From assembly GCF_001422665.1 (NCBI RefSeq), contig NZ_LMLU01000009.1, forward strand, positions 86,398 to 150,397: DNA of 64,000 nucleotides, in the 5' to 3' direction. Both the position numbers and the translations under genes were made by a program. Below are positions 46,349-57,754 of the stretch, one piece after another (within the stretch, counting starts at the first letter, position 1; the number at the start of each line of letters is the position of its first letter). The notes beneath the pieces are model-generated. The model was not told the DNA's origin and searched no databases. It worked only from the letters and a program-made list of their open reading frames with translations. Origin of the DNA: Arthrobacter sp. Leaf234. GTDB taxonomy: Bacteria > Actinomycetota > Actinomycetes > Actinomycetales > Micrococcaceae.

Positions 46349-47449
46349 ATGACCACTCTCGGACTCGAGGAGGAATACCTCCTGCTCGAACCGCAGTCGG
46401 GTCTGCCGGCGGACCGCGCGCCCGAGGTGCAGGATCTGCTCGAGGCCAGTCCGGAGGTCGGTCGTGACGAGATCCAGCGCGAGCTGCTGTCCTGCCAGAT
46501 CGAGACGGCGACGCCCGTGTGCGACACACTCACGCAGGCGGAGGAGTCGCTGCTGAACTTCCGCCGGAAGTTTGCCGAGGCCGCACGCCGCACCGGCAGC
46601 ATCGGCGCCGCGACCGGCACGGCCCCGTGGATCCGGCAGGCGTACCCGGAGCTGACGGACAAGCAACGCTACGAGGACCTGAAGGCCACCGCCCCCGGAA
46701 TCGTCGGCGACCAGTTCGTCAACGGCCTGCACGTCCACGTCGGGATCCCCGACCAGGAACGCGGGGTCCAGGCCCTCAATCGCATCCGGCCGTGGATCCC
46801 CCTCCTGACCGCCGTCAGCGTCAACTCACCGTACTGGCTCGGACGCGACAGCGGCTTCGGCAGCTGGCGCGTCATCCACTACCGCCGCTGGGCAGTTCAG
46901 GGAGTGGCCCCCTACTTCGCCGACGCCGAGGACTACGAGCGACGCATCAGCAGGCTCGGCGCGTCGGGGGCGATCCTCGACCGCGGTGTCCTGACCTGGG
47001 TGGCCCGCCTCTCCGACCACTACCCCACGCTCGAGCTGCGTGCCTGCGACGTCCAGCTCGAGGCCCAGGACTCGGTCCTCCTCGGGGCGCTCACGCGGGC
47101 GCTCGTCGTGACGGCCCTCGGGGACGCCGAGGCCGACACCCCTCCGCTCATCCCCGATCCCGAGCTGCTCGACGCAGCACTCTGGCAGGGTGCCCGCGAC
47201 GGCCTGGCACACCATCTGGTCGACCTGGCGACGGCCGAGCCGGTGCCGGCCGGTCAGCATCTCGCCAGCTTCCTGGAATACGTGGGCCCGGCCCTCGAGG
47301 CGGAGGGCGACACCGACTGGGTCCGCGCCGGGCTCGCGCGACTGGCCGCCCGCGGGACGGGAGCCCAGCGTCAGCGGGAGGCCATGGGCGACGGCGGCAT
47401 GCAGGCCCTCCTCGCCCTGTACGACGACACCCTGACGGCCGAACCCTAG
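46349..47449 (+). CDS. Carboxylate-amine ligase, YbdK/GCS2 type
   Basis: 366 residues. ATG 46349 follows GGAGGGA; a TAGACT at 46290-46295 may be its -10. The N-terminus LGLEEEYLLL and the HVHVGI motif (about 130) are the ATP-grasp-like GCS2 fold signatures; RACDVQLEAQDSVLLGALTRA is another. Family members ligate glutamate to amines; E. coli YbdK has weak gamma-glutamylcysteine ligase activity. This genome makes mycothiol by the SigR/RsrA inference, so a glutathione role is doubtful. The substrate is unassigned. Confidence 0.85.
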   Translation: MTTLGLEEEYLLLEPQSGLPADRAPEVQDLLEASPEVGRDEIQRELLSCQIETATPVCDTLTQAEESLLNFRRKFAEAARRTGSIGAATGTAPWIRQAYPELTDKQRYEDLKATAPGIVGDQFVNGLHVHVGIPDQERGVQALNRIRPWIPLLTAVSVNSPYWLGRDSGFGSWRVIHYRRWAVQGVAPYFADAEDYERRISRLGASGAILDRGVLTWVARLSDHYPTLELRACDVQLEAQDSVLLGALTRALVVTALGDAEADTPPLIPDPELLDAALWQGARDGLAHHLVDLATAEPVPAGQHLASFLEYVGPALEAEGDTDWVRAGLARLAARGTGAQRQREAMGDGGMQALLALYDDTLTAEP

Positions 47450-47619
47450 GTCGCACTCGGCCGCTCCACCTCGTCCCTTCTCGTCCACGCGCACTCGGTC
47501 CTCTGCCGGGCGCAGTGGTGCCTGACCGTGCGCGCCGGCCGACCGCGGCCCGCGCCGGACCGAATGCCGGAGCGGCGTGCGGGACGGACGCAGACAGGAT
47601 GTCCCGTCCGTCCCCCGCC

Positions 47620-49767
47620 TCAGTCCTCCTGCCGCAGCTCGATCAGCAGCGTCTGCTCGGGCAGCAGCACCGGTGCCTGCACCCCCGCCCGGGCCAGTGC
47701 CCGCCCCGAGAGTCGGAGGGGCGCGCCGTCGAGCGCTGCCTGCAGCCACGCGAGCGGCGACTGTCCGTTCCCGGGATGCCCCTCCTCCGGTACGGCGAGA
47801 TCGACGAGGTAGTGTGCGTCGGCCGCCAGGCCGGGGAAGGTCAGCGCACCCGGCGGGTAGCTGGCGCTCGACGCCGTCAGGGAGTAGCCGAAGAGGGCGC
47901 GACGACGGTCGGCGGACACGATCCCGCGCAGGTCCATGGCATGGTCCGCCAGGTCGGCGTGCACGACCTGCCCGCGGTGCAGGTCCCCGCGCCAGGAGGT
48001 GTGGAGGCGGACATAGCGGCCGAGCACGGAGTACTCCGCCTCGGACAGGTCCGAGATGTCCCACTCGATGCCGTAGTGGCCGAAGATCGCGGTGGCAGCG
48101 CGGAACGGCAGCGTGTGTGCGCGGCCGGTCGAGTGCGACACCGGACCGCCCACATGCATACCCATCAGTTCGGGTGGCACCACGAGCCCCGTGTACTTCT
48201 GGTTGACGAGGCGTTCGATCGGGTCGATGCAGTCACTGGTCCAGATGCGGTCGGTCCGCTGCAGGATCCCGAGGTCCACTCGGGCACCACCGGAGGCGCA
48301 GCTCTCAATCTCCAGGGCGGGATGGCGGCGCCGCAGTTCGTCGAGCAGGGCGTAGAGCGCCTGGACGTGCCGGTGCCCGGCGGCCCTGCCCGTGCGGGCG
48401 TCGGCTGCTTCGAGCAGGTCCCTGTTGTGGTCCCACTTCACGTAGGCGATCTCGTACTCGGACAGGATGGCGTCGAGCCGTCCGAGGATGTAGGCGTAGG
48501 CCTCGGGGTTCCCGAGGTCGAGCACCTGCTGCTGCCGACCGGGCAGGGGAAGCCGTCCCTCGGGCTGCAGGATCCACTCGGGGTGGGCCCGGGCGAGATC
48601 CGAGTCCGGGTTGACCATCTCGGGCTCGAACCAGAGGCCGAACTCCATGCCCAGTGCCCGCACGTGGTCGACGATCGGCGAGAGCCCCTCGGGCCACACC
48701 GTCCCGTCGACGTACCAGTCCCCGAGGCTCGAGGTGTCGTCGCGACGCCCGCGGAACCAGCCGTCGTCGAGCACGAAGCGCTCGACGCCGAGGGACGCCG
48801 CTCGGTCGGCGAGCGCCTTCAGGCGTTCCAGGTCCATGCTGAAATAGACGGCCTCCCAGGTGTTCAGGGTGACGGGGCGCGGGCGTCGCGGGTGCGTGTC
48901 GCGGGAGCGCAGGTCACGGTGGAAGCGCGCGGAGAGCTCGTTCAGTCCGTCTCCCCAGGAGCCGACGGCCACCGGCGTGGAGTAGCTCTGGCCGGGCGCC
49001 AGGACGACCTCCCGGGGTGCGAGGACCTCGGATGCCGCCAGGAACGCCGCGCCGGCCGGCGTCTTCTCGGCCAGGACCTGCTGATTCCCGCTCCAGGCGA
49101 GGTGCACGCCCTGTACGGTCCCGCGTTCGAAGCCGAATCCGGGCGCTCCGGCGGCGAGCAGTACCGTGGCATCGGCGCCGGGCCTCCCCCGCCGGCTCGT
49201 CCGCGCGTAGGTCCCCGCCGTCAGGGCGTGCCGCTGCGGCGACCTCTCGCGGAGGTGGCGGCCGGTCGTGTCCAGGACCTCGACAGCAGTGGGGTGCAGC
49301 GGGAAGAACAGGGCGAGCGAGCGCACCTCGTAGTCGTCGTCGCCCGTGTTCGTCAGCGTGAGGCGTTGCGTGAACAGGCCCGAGTCGGTCAGGTGGAGGG
49401 TCGCGGTCAATCCGAGCCCGGCGTCGTCGTCGCTGGCCTCCACCACCGCGGTGGCGCCGTCGTCGTGCAGGGACGTGGCGGTGACGGTGAAGCGCGGATA
49501 GAGGTGGGTGCCGGCGCGGTCCCCGACCAGTCCGGGCGTGCCCTGCCAGCCCGCCGACTCCAGCGGGAGAAGGGTGAGGCGGGCAGGCACGTCGATGCCG
49601 CCCGACACGCGCTGGGGCTGCTGTGCCGCAGCGATCGCCTCGAGCTCCCCGCGGTCCACGGGACCGAGGTCCGCCCCCCAGTAGGCGAGGACGGGCAGCC
49701 CGAGGGGATGGGGCTCGAGCACGACGCTGGTGCCACCGCGCGAGAGATGGAGGGGTGTGGGGGTCAT
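47620..49767 (-). CDS. Alpha-galactosidase, glycoside hydrolase family 36
   Basis: 715 residues. The central (beta/alpha)8 barrel carries the catalytic nucleophile Asp446 in YVKWDHNRD and the acid/base Asp512 in IWTSDCID, preceded by the SCASGGARVDLG loop. It cleaves alpha-1,6-galactosides such as melibiose and raffinose, in the cytoplasm (no signal peptide). The ATG lacks a clear Shine-Dalgarno; AT-rich DNA at 49768-49795, including CGGG-N7-CCCG, may hold its operator. No sugar transporter is adjacent. Confidence 0.92.
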   Translation of the reverse strand: MTPTPLHLSRGGTSVVLEPHPLGLPVLAYWGADLGPVDRGELEAIAAAQQPQRVSGGIDVPARLTLLPLESAGWQGTPGLVGDRAGTHLYPRFTVTATSLHDDGATAVVEASDDDAGLGLTATLHLTDSGLFTQRLTLTNTGDDDYEVRSLALFFPLHPTAVEVLDTTGRHLRERSPQRHALTAGTYARTSRRGRPGADATVLLAAGAPGFGFERGTVQGVHLAWSGNQQVLAEKTPAGAAFLAASEVLAPREVVLAPGQSYSTPVAVGSWGDGLNELSARFHRDLRSRDTHPRRPRPVTLNTWEAVYFSMDLERLKALADRAASLGVERFVLDDGWFRGRRDDTSSLGDWYVDGTVWPEGLSPIVDHVRALGMEFGLWFEPEMVNPDSDLARAHPEWILQPEGRLPLPGRQQQVLDLGNPEAYAYILGRLDAILSEYEIAYVKWDHNRDLLEAADARTGRAAGHRHVQALYALLDELRRRHPALEIESCASGGARVDLGILQRTDRIWTSDCIDPIERLVNQKYTGLVVPPELMGMHVGGPVSHSTGRAHTLPFRAATAIFGHYGIEWDISDLSEAEYSVLGRYVRLHTSWRGDLHRGQVVHADLADHAMDLRGIVSADRRRALFGYSLTASSASYPPGALTFPGLAADAHYLVDLAVPEEGHPGNGQSPLAWLQAALDGAPLRLSGRALARAGVQAPVLLPEQTLLIELRQED

Positions 49768-49807
49768 GCTTTATTTTTATCGGGAAACTAACCCGTGGGC
49801 AACACGC

Positions 49808-50035
49808 CTACCGCTCGCGGCTGTCCCTGCGCAGCAGACCGATGATGAGGCAGAGGAGACCGAGGAGAAGCGGCACGAGGGTCAGGAGCGTATGCGTCCC
49901 GCCGAGGTAGCTCATGATGAAGATGTAGACGAACGTGCCACCGACGAGGATCCAGCCGAGCACGATCAGAGCACGCCCCTTGTTGGGCGGCGGCAGTGGC
50001 GGGAGCCACGACGGCGGCCGGTCAGTCCAGCTCAT
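49808..50035 (-). CDS. Small two-helix membrane protein
   Basis: 75 residues from ATG 50035 with GGGAGGATG overlapping the start region. The N-terminus is Pro-rich (RPPSWLPPLPPPNKG), then two hydrophobic segments (ALIVLGWILVGGTFVYIFIMSYL, LLTLVPLLLGLLCLIIGLL) and a basic RRDSRER tail. No family recognised. It lies between the tmRNA and alpha-galactosidase genes, all leftward. Confidence 0.6.
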   Translation of the reverse strand: MSWTDRPPSWLPPLPPPNKGRALIVLGWILVGGTFVYIFIMSYLGGTHTLLTLVPLLLGLLCLIIGLLRRDSRER

Positions 50036-50188
50036 CCTCCCAGTGTAGTTCGCGGGGCGTCGCCCGCTGCGGGCTGCTGTCTCCGGCCGGCGGCTGCGGG
50101 AAGGAGAGGCCCCAGCATCCACATCGTTCGGAGATCCCGCGCTGATGCCGAGCCCGTGATCGAGTCCGCGAACGGGTCCGCGAACGAC

Positions 50189-50221
50189 GAAGCGCCCCGC
50201 CGGCTACCGGCGGAGCGCTTC
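50189..50221 (-). terminator. Terminator of ssrA
   Basis: Read on the minus strand, a 15-bp stem GAAGCGCTCCGCCGG/CCGGCGGGGCGCTTC (one G-T pair) around TAG lies 6 nt after the tmRNA 3' end. Very GC-rich, with little T-tract. Confidence 0.7.
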
Positions 50222-50226
50222 GAGGG

Positions 50227-50594
50227 TGGTGGAGATGGCGGGAATTGAACCCGCGTCCGATGCAGTGTAGTCAGGGCTTCTCCGGGCGCAGTCTGCGTCG
50301 GTTTTTCTCGGCTCCAGCCATCGTGCAGACGAGTGGCTGCCAAGCCCAGTTGTATAAGAGTCCCCCCGATCCCTACAACGAGGATCGGGAGCAGTGGCCC
50401 TCTAAATGACGCCAGGATCCGGGGCGAGAGCAAACCCGGGCTGACGGACTAGCTAGGCTGCTTAGGCAGCGAGAGCGAAGTCAGTGCGCTTTTGTTCGGC
50501 ACTTATTGTTTTACAAGGAGCGTTTACGAGATAACCCTGTATCCTCGGCCCGCTTCCCCTGTCGCGACTAACATCGTCGAAACCTGTCATCCCC
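50227..50594 (-). ncRNA. ssrA: Transfer-messenger RNA (tmRNA)
   Basis: 368 nt on the minus strand. The 5' end GGGGATG (50594 downward) pairs with CATCTCC before the encoded 3' CCA (50227-50229). The tRNA-like T arm GCGGGTTCAATTCCCGC is present. The tag frame at 50500-50462 reads AEQKRTDFALAA then TAA; DFALAA matches the actinobacterial ssrA tag end recognised by ClpXP. It rescues stalled ribosomes with SmpB, encoded 490 nt upstream on the same strand. Confidence 0.95.
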
Positions 50595-50712
50595 ATGTTC
50601 AGTTATCAAATGATTCCTGCGTCGTCCGTCCCACCGGCCGGGCGACTCCTCGAGTCTACCCCACCGCGGTCCGGGACCGCTGGGGACCTTCGCTCAGGGA
50701 GAACGACGGCGG

Positions 50713-51087
50713 TCACCCGCCGAGCGTCAGGCCGAGGATCACGATCGGGGCCTGCCACAACCGGACGACGACGAAGGCGAGGGTCACGAAGGCGATGCCG
50801 AGTGCCGCGAGCGCCGTCGTTGCGGCCTGCTTGCGCCGGAAGCTCCACCAGAAGATGAGGGCGTTCAGGATGAGCAGGACCGGCGAGATCCACACCAGCA
50901 CCTGCGCGAAGAAGACGTAGACGAGGAAAACGAACGGAATGAGGGACAGGATCCCGACCGGTACGACGACCAGCAGCAGGACGAGGTCGACGACGGCTCC
51001 CAGGGTCACCCACCAGGGACGCCGGTAGGCCAGCTCGGACGGCTCCGGCTCCTCCTCGTCCTGGGCATCCCAGAAGACATCGCTCAC
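50713..51087 (-). CDS. Small membrane protein after smpB
   Basis: 124 residues. The acidic N-terminus ([18 protein letters not shown]) precedes about four hydrophobic segments ([65 protein letters not shown]). Its ATG overlaps the smpB stop (ATGA), so it is translationally coupled to smpB. No family recognised. A membrane protein coupled to the trans-translation factor is worth noting. Confidence 0.65.
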   Translation of the reverse strand: MSDVFWDAQDEEEPEPSELAYRRPWWVTLGAVVDLVLLLVVVPVGILSLIPFVFLVYVFFAQVLVWISPVLLILNALIFWWSFRRKQAATTALAALGIAFVTLAFVVVRLWQAPIVILGLTLGG

Positions 51088-51557
51088 GCGCCCAGGTTCT
51101 TCTCGCGCATCGCGCGGAGGGCCTCGCGGTTGTCCTGCTTCTCCCGCAGGGTCTGGCGCTTGTCGTAGTCGCGCTTACCCCTCGCGACCGCGATCTCGAC
51201 CTTCGCCCGGCCATTGAGGAAATACAGCTGGAGAGGGACGAGCGTGAAGCCGGACTCACGGATCTTCTGCGAGATCTTCGTCAGTTCCTCGCGGTGGAGC
51301 AGCAGTTTGCGCCGTCGCCGTGCGGCGTGGTTGGTCCAGCTACCCTGCGAGTACTCGGAGATGTGGATCCCCTCGAGCCAGAGCTCGTCGTTGTAGAAGA
51401 CCGCGTAACCGTCCACGAGCGAGGCCCTGCCGGCGCGCAGGGACTTCACCTCCGTCCCCATCAGGGCGAGGCCCGCCTCATACGTATCGAGGACGGCGTA
51501 GTCGTGGAAGGCCTTCCGATTGGTGGCCACCACTTTCCGGCCACTTTCCTTCGGCAC
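51084..51557 (-). CDS. smpB: SsrA-binding protein SmpB
   Basis: 157 residues from GTG 51557 with AAGGAG 8-13 nt upstream. [20 protein letters not shown], the [15 protein letters not shown] motif and the basic C-terminal tail [15 protein letters not shown] are family hallmarks. It binds tmRNA and delivers it to stalled ribosomes. ssrA lies downstream on the same strand. Operon order ftsE-ftsX-M23-smpB. Confidence 0.96.
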   Translation of the reverse strand: MPKESGRKVVATNRKAFHDYAVLDTYEAGLALMGTEVKSLRAGRASLVDGYAVFYNDELWLEGIHISEYSQGSWTNHAARRRRKLLLHREELTKISQKIRESGFTLVPLQLYFLNGRAKVEIAVARGKRDYDKRQTLREKQDNREALRAMREKNLGA

Positions 51558-51628
51558 GGCACAACTCCTTCGAACGACACTGCGGCAGGCGGAGGCCCGC
51601 GGATGAACAGTGTCTTCCATCCTACGAC

Positions 51629-53242
51629 CTAGAACAAACCGATCGGATCGACGAGCGTGCCGTTCAGCATGGTCTCGAAGTGGAGGTGGCATCCGTTGGA
51701 GTTGCCCGTGGTGCCCGTATAGCCGATGAGTTGCCCTGCGCTCACGCGCTGTCCCACCGAGACGACGTAGCTGGTCAGGTGGTAGTAGTTGGTCGCGAGG
51801 GCGTTGCCGCCGATCACTCCGTGGTCCAGGACGATCCTGTTCCCCGCACCCGGCAGGACGCTCGAGTCCGCGTACCAGACCTCACCCGCGGCCGGAGCGT
51901 ACAGGGGCGTCCCGCAGCCCACGCCGTAGTCGATCCCGGTGTGCATGTAGCCCCCGGTCCCATTGAAGTCGATCGTGCCGACCGGCGTGGGACGCCAGCC
52001 GAAACCGGAACTGATCGGGCCGGCGACCGGGGCCCTCAGGCCGAAGGCGCCGGGGCCCGACGGAGCCTGGACCGGAGCCTCGGGGATGACCGGCACCACG
52101 GGGGCGACCGGGGCGACGGGCGCGGCGACCTGAGGCACCACGGGCGCAGGGGCAGGCCTGTTGGCCGCCTCCGCTTCCGCCGCGCGCCGCGCGGTCTCCT
52201 CGGCTGCGCGACGATCGGCCTCCCGCTGCGCCTCGGCCTGGGCCTCGGCCTGCAACCGGGCCTGTTCGGCCGCGGCTGCAGCCTCCGCCGCCTTCTGCGC
52301 CTCCGCTGCCTTCCGGGCCTCCTCGGCTTTGCGCGCCTCCTCGGCCTTCCGGGCTTCCTCCAGCTGGCGGCGCTGGCGCTCGGCGAGGTCGGCGTTGTTC
52401 TGCTGCTGTGCCTTCTCGACGCCCGCGAGCTTGGCCTCGATGACGGGCTTCTGCGCCTGCAGCTTGGCGGACAGCGACGAGGTGTCCGCCACGAGCTTGT
52501 CGACCTTGGCCTTCTCGCCCGCCGCGGTGTCCCGTGCCGCCTGCTCGGCGGCGAGTGCGGCGTCGGCCTTCTCCTTGAGGCGCGTGATCTCGGCCTCCAC
52601 GGCGACGAGCCTCGCCTGGCTGTTCGCGTTGGTGGCGTTCTGCTCGGACAGGCGCTCCATCGCTGCATTCTGCCCGCGGAGCGCCTGGTCCACCATGTCC
52701 ATGGACTGCGTGAAGTCCTCCACGCCCTCGGCCCCGAGCAGCAGCGAGACGTTGGTCGGGACGCCTCCGTTCTTGTACGCCTCCGTGGCGATCTGGCCGA
52801 TCACCTCGCGCGTCTCATCCATCTCCTGCCGGTCCGCGCGCAGCTCCTCGGTGATCTTGTTCCGGGTCTCCTGCGCCAGGTCGACCCGGACGGCGAGCGC
52901 CTCGACCTCCCCGGCCGACGACTCGACCCTGCTCTGCGCGTCGGCGAGGGACTGCTGTGCGGCCGGCAGTCGTCCCTGATAGGTCTTGAGCGTGCCGATG
53001 GTCTCCGCGATGTCCGAATCCAGGTACTCCATCGACTGCTGCACCTCGGCGATCTCGTTCTCGAGGGCGCTCTTCCGGTCGTCGAGTTCGTCGGCGACGA
53101 CCGGCGTGCTGAAGCCGAGCGCGAGGGCGACGACGAGGGCGATCGACGTACCCGCCGTCGTGCGGACCACGAGAGCCTGTGTTTCGTTCCGGGCCCACCA
53201 GGATCTGGGTGAGCGCACGTGTCCCCTGGCGCTGAACGGCAT
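51629..53242 (-). CDS. FtsEX-associated peptidoglycan hydrolase, M23 family with coiled coil
   Basis: 537 residues. An N-terminal hydrophobic signal/anchor (about 27-50, [19 protein letters not shown]) is followed by a long coiled coil (about 50-345) rich in Glu/Ala/Lys/Gln, then a Pro/Ala/Val linker. The C-terminal LytM/M23 domain has zinc ligands H434 and D438 (HTGIDYG) and H519/H521 (HLHFE). The layout matches EnvC/PcsB/RipC-type proteins, whose coiled coil is driven by FtsEX. It lies directly after ftsX (4-nt gap), so activation of cell-wall cleavage at division is a good inference. Confidence 0.9.
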   Translation of the reverse strand: MPFSARGHVRSPRSWWARNETQALVVRTTAGTSIALVVALALGFSTPVVADELDDRKSALENEIAEVQQSMEYLDSDIAETIGTLKTYQGRLPAAQQSLADAQSRVESSAGEVEALAVRVDLAQETRNKITEELRADRQEMDETREVIGQIATEAYKNGGVPTNVSLLLGAEGVEDFTQSMDMVDQALRGQNAAMERLSEQNATNANSQARLVAVEAEITRLKEKADAALAAEQAARDTAAGEKAKVDKLVADTSSLSAKLQAQKPVIEAKLAGVEKAQQQNNADLAERQRRQLEEARKAEEARKAEEARKAAEAQKAAEAAAAAEQARLQAEAQAEAQREADRRAAEETARRAAEAEAANRPAPAPVVPQVAAPVAPVAPVVPVIPEAPVQAPSGPGAFGLRAPVAGPISSGFGWRPTPVGTIDFNGTGGYMHTGIDYGVGCGTPLYAPAAGEVWYADSSVLPGAGNRIVLDHGVIGGNALATNYYHLTSYVVSVGQRVSAGQLIGYTGTTGNSNGCHLHFETMLNGTLVDPIGLF

Positions 53243-53246
53243 GGTG

Positions 53247-54161
53247 CTAGACCTTTACGTATCGTCGGAGGGTGAGCAGGGATGAGAGTCCTGCGAGGAT
53301 GGCTCCGAGCAGTATAAGCGCGGGAACCAGGATCAGGACCTGCTGGGAGGAGATGAACGCCGTCTGCGGGAAGGTGTTCACCAGCCAGCCGTCGATGACG
53401 AAGCGCGATGCACCGTACAGCGTGGCCGAAGCGAGCACCGCGCCGATGACCGCGGCAATGACGCCTTCGAGGACGAAGGGCAGCTGGATCACGGCCTTGG
53501 ACGCTCCGACCAGGCGCATGATGCCGGTCTCCCGGCGGCGGCTGAACGCGGACAGACGGATCGTGGTGGCGATGAGCAGGATGGCGCAGAACGTCATGAT
53601 GCCGGCGATCACGAGGGCGACGACGGACGCCCAGTTCATGTAGCGGAAGATCGCCTCGAGGAAGTCCCGCTGGTCGCTGACGGCCTCCACCCCCGGTTCG
53701 GACGAGAACGCCTCGTCGATGACCTCGTACTTCTCGGCGTCGACGAGGCTCACGCGGAACGACTCGGGCAACTGGTTTGCGGTGACGGAATCGACGATCG
53801 GCGAATTGGCGAACTGGTCGCGGAAGTGACCGAGCGCCTCCTCCTGCGATTCGTAGGAGACCGTGTCGATGTAGGGGGCGAACTGCTCGGACTCGAGCTT
53901 CCCCTCGATCGCCGCGCGCTGGTCCTCCGTCACGGGTCCCGCGGCGCAGCTGGTCTCGGAGGAGTTCTCGACGCAGAGGTAGACGGTCACCTGGACGCGG
54001 TCGTACCAGTAGCCCTTCATCTGGCTGATCTGCAGCTGGAACAGCCCGGCGGCTCCCACGAAGGTCAGCGAGATGAAGGTCACGAGGATCACGGAGGTGA
54101 CCATGGACAGGTTGCGACGAATGCCCGACCCGATCTCGGACAGGATGAAGGCCAGCCTCAC
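53247..54161 (-). CDS. ftsX: Cell-division ABC-like membrane protein FtsX
   Basis: 304 residues. An N-terminal helix ([22 protein letters not shown]) is followed by an extracellular domain (about 50-170) with two Cys ([12 protein letters not shown]), then three C-terminal helices ([65 protein letters not shown]). The [14 protein letters not shown] segment is a family motif. FtsX relays ATPase action of FtsE to the M23 hydrolase. Start overlaps the ftsE stop. Confidence 0.95.
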   Translation of the reverse strand: MRLAFILSEIGSGIRRNLSMVTSVILVTFISLTFVGAAGLFQLQISQMKGYWYDRVQVTVYLCVENSSETSCAAGPVTEDQRAAIEGKLESEQFAPYIDTVSYESQEEALGHFRDQFANSPIVDSVTANQLPESFRVSLVDAEKYEVIDEAFSSEPGVEAVSDQRDFLEAIFRYMNWASVVALVIAGIMTFCAILLIATTIRLSAFSRRRETGIMRLVGASKAVIQLPFVLEGVIAAVIGAVLASATLYGASRFVIDGWLVNTFPQTAFISSQQVLILVPALILLGAILAGLSSLLTLRRYVKV

Positions 54162-54862
54162 TCGACCACGACCCCGGTCTCACCGATGTAGATGCCCTGG
54201 GCGTCGTCGCGCACCACGGACCCGTGGTGCAGTTCGACGACGCGCTTGCGCATCGTGTTGACGATGTCGTCGTCGTGCGTGGCCATGACCACCGTGGTGC
54301 CGTTCTGGTTGATCCGGTCGAGGACCTTCATGATGCCCATCGACGTGGTGGGGTCGAGGTTTCCGGTGGGCTCGTCGGCGAGCAGGATCCCGGGTCGGTT
54401 CACGATGGCGCGGGCGATCGCGACGCGCTGCTGCTCGCCGCCCGAGAGCTCGTGCGGCATGCGGTTGTTCTTGCCCTCGAGGCCCACCGTCGCCAGGACG
54501 TCCGGCACGGTTTCGCGGATGACGGCGCGACTCCTGCCGATGACCTGCATCGCGAAAGCGACATTGGAGAAGACCGTCTTGTTCGGCAGGAGCCGGAAAT
54601 CCTGGAAAACCACGCCGATACCGCGGCGGAGGCGAGGCACACGCCAGCTGGGGATGTTCGCCACGTTCTGGCCGGCGACGTAGACGGCGCCGCGCGAGGC
54701 CCGGTCCTCCTTGAGCACCAGGCGGATGAACGTCGACTTGCCGGAACCGGATGCACCGACGAGGAAGACGAACTCGCCACGGTCGATGTCGAGGGAGACG
54801 CCGTCGAGGGCGGGCCGCGACTTCTGGTCGTAGGTCTTCGTGACGCTGTCGAATCTGATCAT
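54158..54862 (-). CDS. ftsE: Cell-division ATP-binding protein FtsE
   Basis: 234 residues. I start at ATG 54862 ([11 protein letters not shown]), not the upstream in-frame ATG at 54901, because alignment to the family begins there. Walker [10 protein letters not shown], signature [16 protein letters not shown], Walker [13 protein letters not shown] and the ATHD H-loop are present. It drives FtsX and hence septal hydrolysis. ATGA overlap with ftsX. Confidence 0.96.
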   Translation of the reverse strand: MIRFDSVTKTYDQKSRPALDGVSLDIDRGEFVFLVGASGSGKSTFIRLVLKEDRASRGAVYVAGQNVANIPSWRVPRLRRGIGVVFQDFRLLPNKTVFSNVAFAMQVIGRSRAVIRETVPDVLATVGLEGKNNRMPHELSGGEQQRVAIARAIVNRPGILLADEPTGNLDPTTSMGIMKVLDRINQNGTTVVMATHDDDIVNTMRKRVVELHHGSVVRDDAQGIYIGETGVVVE

Positions 54863-55062
54863 GACCACTCTGCGCCCATGAGGTGCGCCGGGCACGGGCA
54901 TTTGATGGGGGAAGGAAGCTCCGGCTCCTCGACTATAACGACGGCGTCACGAAGCGCCCGCTACCCCGGCGGTGTGTCGCAGTCAAGGGGCGGCTCGGAA
55001 ACCCAGACCCATACCCGAGAGCCGCGGGTCTCTCATTCCGGAATTCGGGAGATGATAGGGAA

Positions 55063-55959
<897 letters not shown>

Positions 55960-56049
55960 CGTGAGTGACGCCTGCAGGCGGTGATGTCGAGGAGGTGCGG
56001 CGGGACCTCCCGTCGCCGCCACGCACCCGCAGGCTGAGCCGGGGGAGGT

Positions 56050-57165
56050 CTAGGCGGCGTCGTTGCGGTTGTTGGTCCGCCAGCGGATGCCCGCGTCGAT
56101 GAAGTCGTCGATCTCGCCGTCGAACACGGAGGACGTGTTGCCCACCTCGTGGTTGGTGCGCAGATCCTTGACCATCTGGTACGGATTGAGCACGTAGGAA
56201 CGCATCTGGTCACCCCAGGACGCCTTCACGTCACCGGCGAACGCCTTCTTCTCCGCGTCCTCCTCCTGCTTCTTGAGCAGCAGGAGCCTGGATTGGAGGA
56301 CCCTCATGGCGGCTGCCCGGTTCTGGATCTGGGACTTCTCGTTCTGCATGGACACGACGGTGCCGGTGGGGAGGTGGGTCAGGCGAACAGCGGAGTCGGT
56401 GGTGTTGACCGACTGGCCGCCCGGACCCGACGAGCGGAAGACATCGACGCGGATCTCGTTGTCCGGTACCTCGATGACATCCGTCTGCTCGATGAGCGGG
56501 ATCACCTCGACGGCGGCGAAGGAGGTCTGCCGGCGGCCCTGGTTGTCGAAGGGACTGATGCGCACCAGACGATGCGTCCCCGCCTCGACGGACAGCGTTC
56601 CGAAGGCGTAGGGCGCCTTGACCTCGAAGGTCGCGGACTTCAGCCCGGCTTCCTCGGCGTAGGAGGTGTCGAGGACCTGCGTGGGATAGCCGTGACGCTC
56701 CGCCCAGCGGAGGTACATCCGGAGCAGCATCTCGGCGAAGTCCGCGGCGTCCACTCCCCCGGCGCCGGAACGGATCGTGACCACGGCTTCGCGCTCGTCC
56801 CACTCACCGGCGAGCAGTGTCACGATCTCGAGGTCGTCGAGGGACTTCCCGAGTGAGACGAGTTCCTTCTCGGCCTCGGCGAGCGAGTCCTCGTCCCCTT
56901 CGTCCTCGGCGAGTTCGACCAGCACCTCGAGGTCGTCGATGCGGCTGTTCAGGGTCTCGAGGCGCTCGAGCGCGGACTGCCGGTGGGAGAGCTTCGACGT
57001 CACCTTCTGCGCCGCTGCGGGGTCGTCCCAGAGATCGGGCGCCCCGGCTTCCTCGCTCAGTTCCTCGATGTCCTTGCGCATCCCCTCGACGTCGGAGACC
57101 TGCTCGATGGACTGGTACTTGGCGCGCAGGGCGCGGATCTCAGCGGGAAAATCAGTGGTTGCCAT
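56050..57165 (-). CDS. prfB: Peptide chain release factor 2
   Basis: 371 residues in one uninterrupted frame, so the programmed frameshift seen in many bacteria is absent. The GGQ catalytic motif is G249-G250-Q251 in [14 protein letters not shown], and the stop-codon-reading SPF tripeptide is S204-P205-F206. It ends translation at UGA and UAA. Operon order suggests prfB was followed by ftsE before rfbA intervened. Confidence 0.97.
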   Translation of the reverse strand: MATTDFPAEIRALRAKYQSIEQVSDVEGMRKDIEELSEEAGAPDLWDDPAAAQKVTSKLSHRQSALERLETLNSRIDDLEVLVELAEDEGDEDSLAEAEKELVSLGKSLDDLEIVTLLAGEWDEREAVVTIRSGAGGVDAADFAEMLLRMYLRWAERHGYPTQVLDTSYAEEAGLKSATFEVKAPYAFGTLSVEAGTHRLVRISPFDNQGRRQTSFAAVEVIPLIEQTDVIEVPDNEIRVDVFRSSGPGGQSVNTTDSAVRLTHLPTGTVVSMQNEKSQIQNRAAAMRVLQSRLLLLKKQEEDAEKKAFAGDVKASWGDQMRSYVLNPYQMVKDLRTNHEVGNTSSVFDGEIDDFIDAGIRWRTNNRNDAA

Positions 57166-57271
57166 GGTCGTTCCAGCCTACGTCATGGGCTCGCACGGGC
57201 CGGCGTGTGCGCGCCGCCCGACGTCGTCGTCACCGGCCGTCCGCCGTCCTGGTGTGCGCGTCGTTCCTCCT

Positions 57272-57754
57272 TCACCGCACGAGTTGTGCGCGGGCATCCG
57301 CCTGCACGACGATCGGGATCCCGTCGGGCACCAAAAAATTGACGATGGGCGGCCGGACGACGGCGGTGAGCACCACGCGTGCGGTCCGGCCGTCCGCGGT
57401 GCCCGTCGCAGGATCGACCGTCAGCTGATCGAACCGCGCTGCTGCGCCCGTGGCGACGAGGTAGCCGGACGCGGACTCCTCCACCCGCGCGTCCTGCAGG
57501 GACGGGAGCGGCGTGGTCGTCCCACCGCTATCCACGTCGATGCTGTAGGTGTCCGCGGCCGCGAGTGCCGCACCGTCGGCGACCGAGAGCAGCTTCTTGT
57601 GCCCGATGTAGACGGAGGACACGGCGAGGACGACCGTGACCACCAGCAGCGAGACCAGCACGTACCCGATGATCAGGACTCCGACCTGTCCGTCCTCGCA
57701 GGTCTGACCCGGGTGGTCGTGGTCCTGCCCGTCGGACGTCGCACGCGTGCTCAT
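57272..57754 (-). CDS. TadG/Rv3660c-region-like pilus-associated membrane protein
   Basis: 160 residues from ATG 57754 overlapping the upstream TadE stop (ATGA). An N-terminal segment (GQVGVLIIGYVLVSLLVVTVVLAVSSVYIGHKK, about 22-52) is followed by a periplasmic-type domain. The sequence SVADGAALAAADTYSIDV resembles TadG/pilus assembly proteins with a N-terminal Flp-like helix. The last gene of the Tad operon. Exact family unknown; the Tad role rests on position. Confidence 0.65.
   Translation of the reverse strand: MSTRATSDGQDHDHPGQTCEDGQVGVLIIGYVLVSLLVVTVVLAVSSVYIGHKKLLSVADGAALAAADTYSIDVDSGGTTTPLPSLQDARVEESASGYLVATGAAARFDQLTVDPATGTADGRTARVVLTAVVRPPIVNFLVPDGIPIVVQADARAQLVR

Noticed and set aside
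50595..50640. Possible SigR promoter (GGAAT) upstream of ssrA
   Set aside because: GGAAT is present but GTT is not found 18-19 nt downstream; the expected start would fall inside the tmRNA.
57330..57345. Homopolymer A-run as a phase-variation site in the TadG-like gene
   Set aside because: Only six A's, within an intact frame; too short to argue for slippage control.
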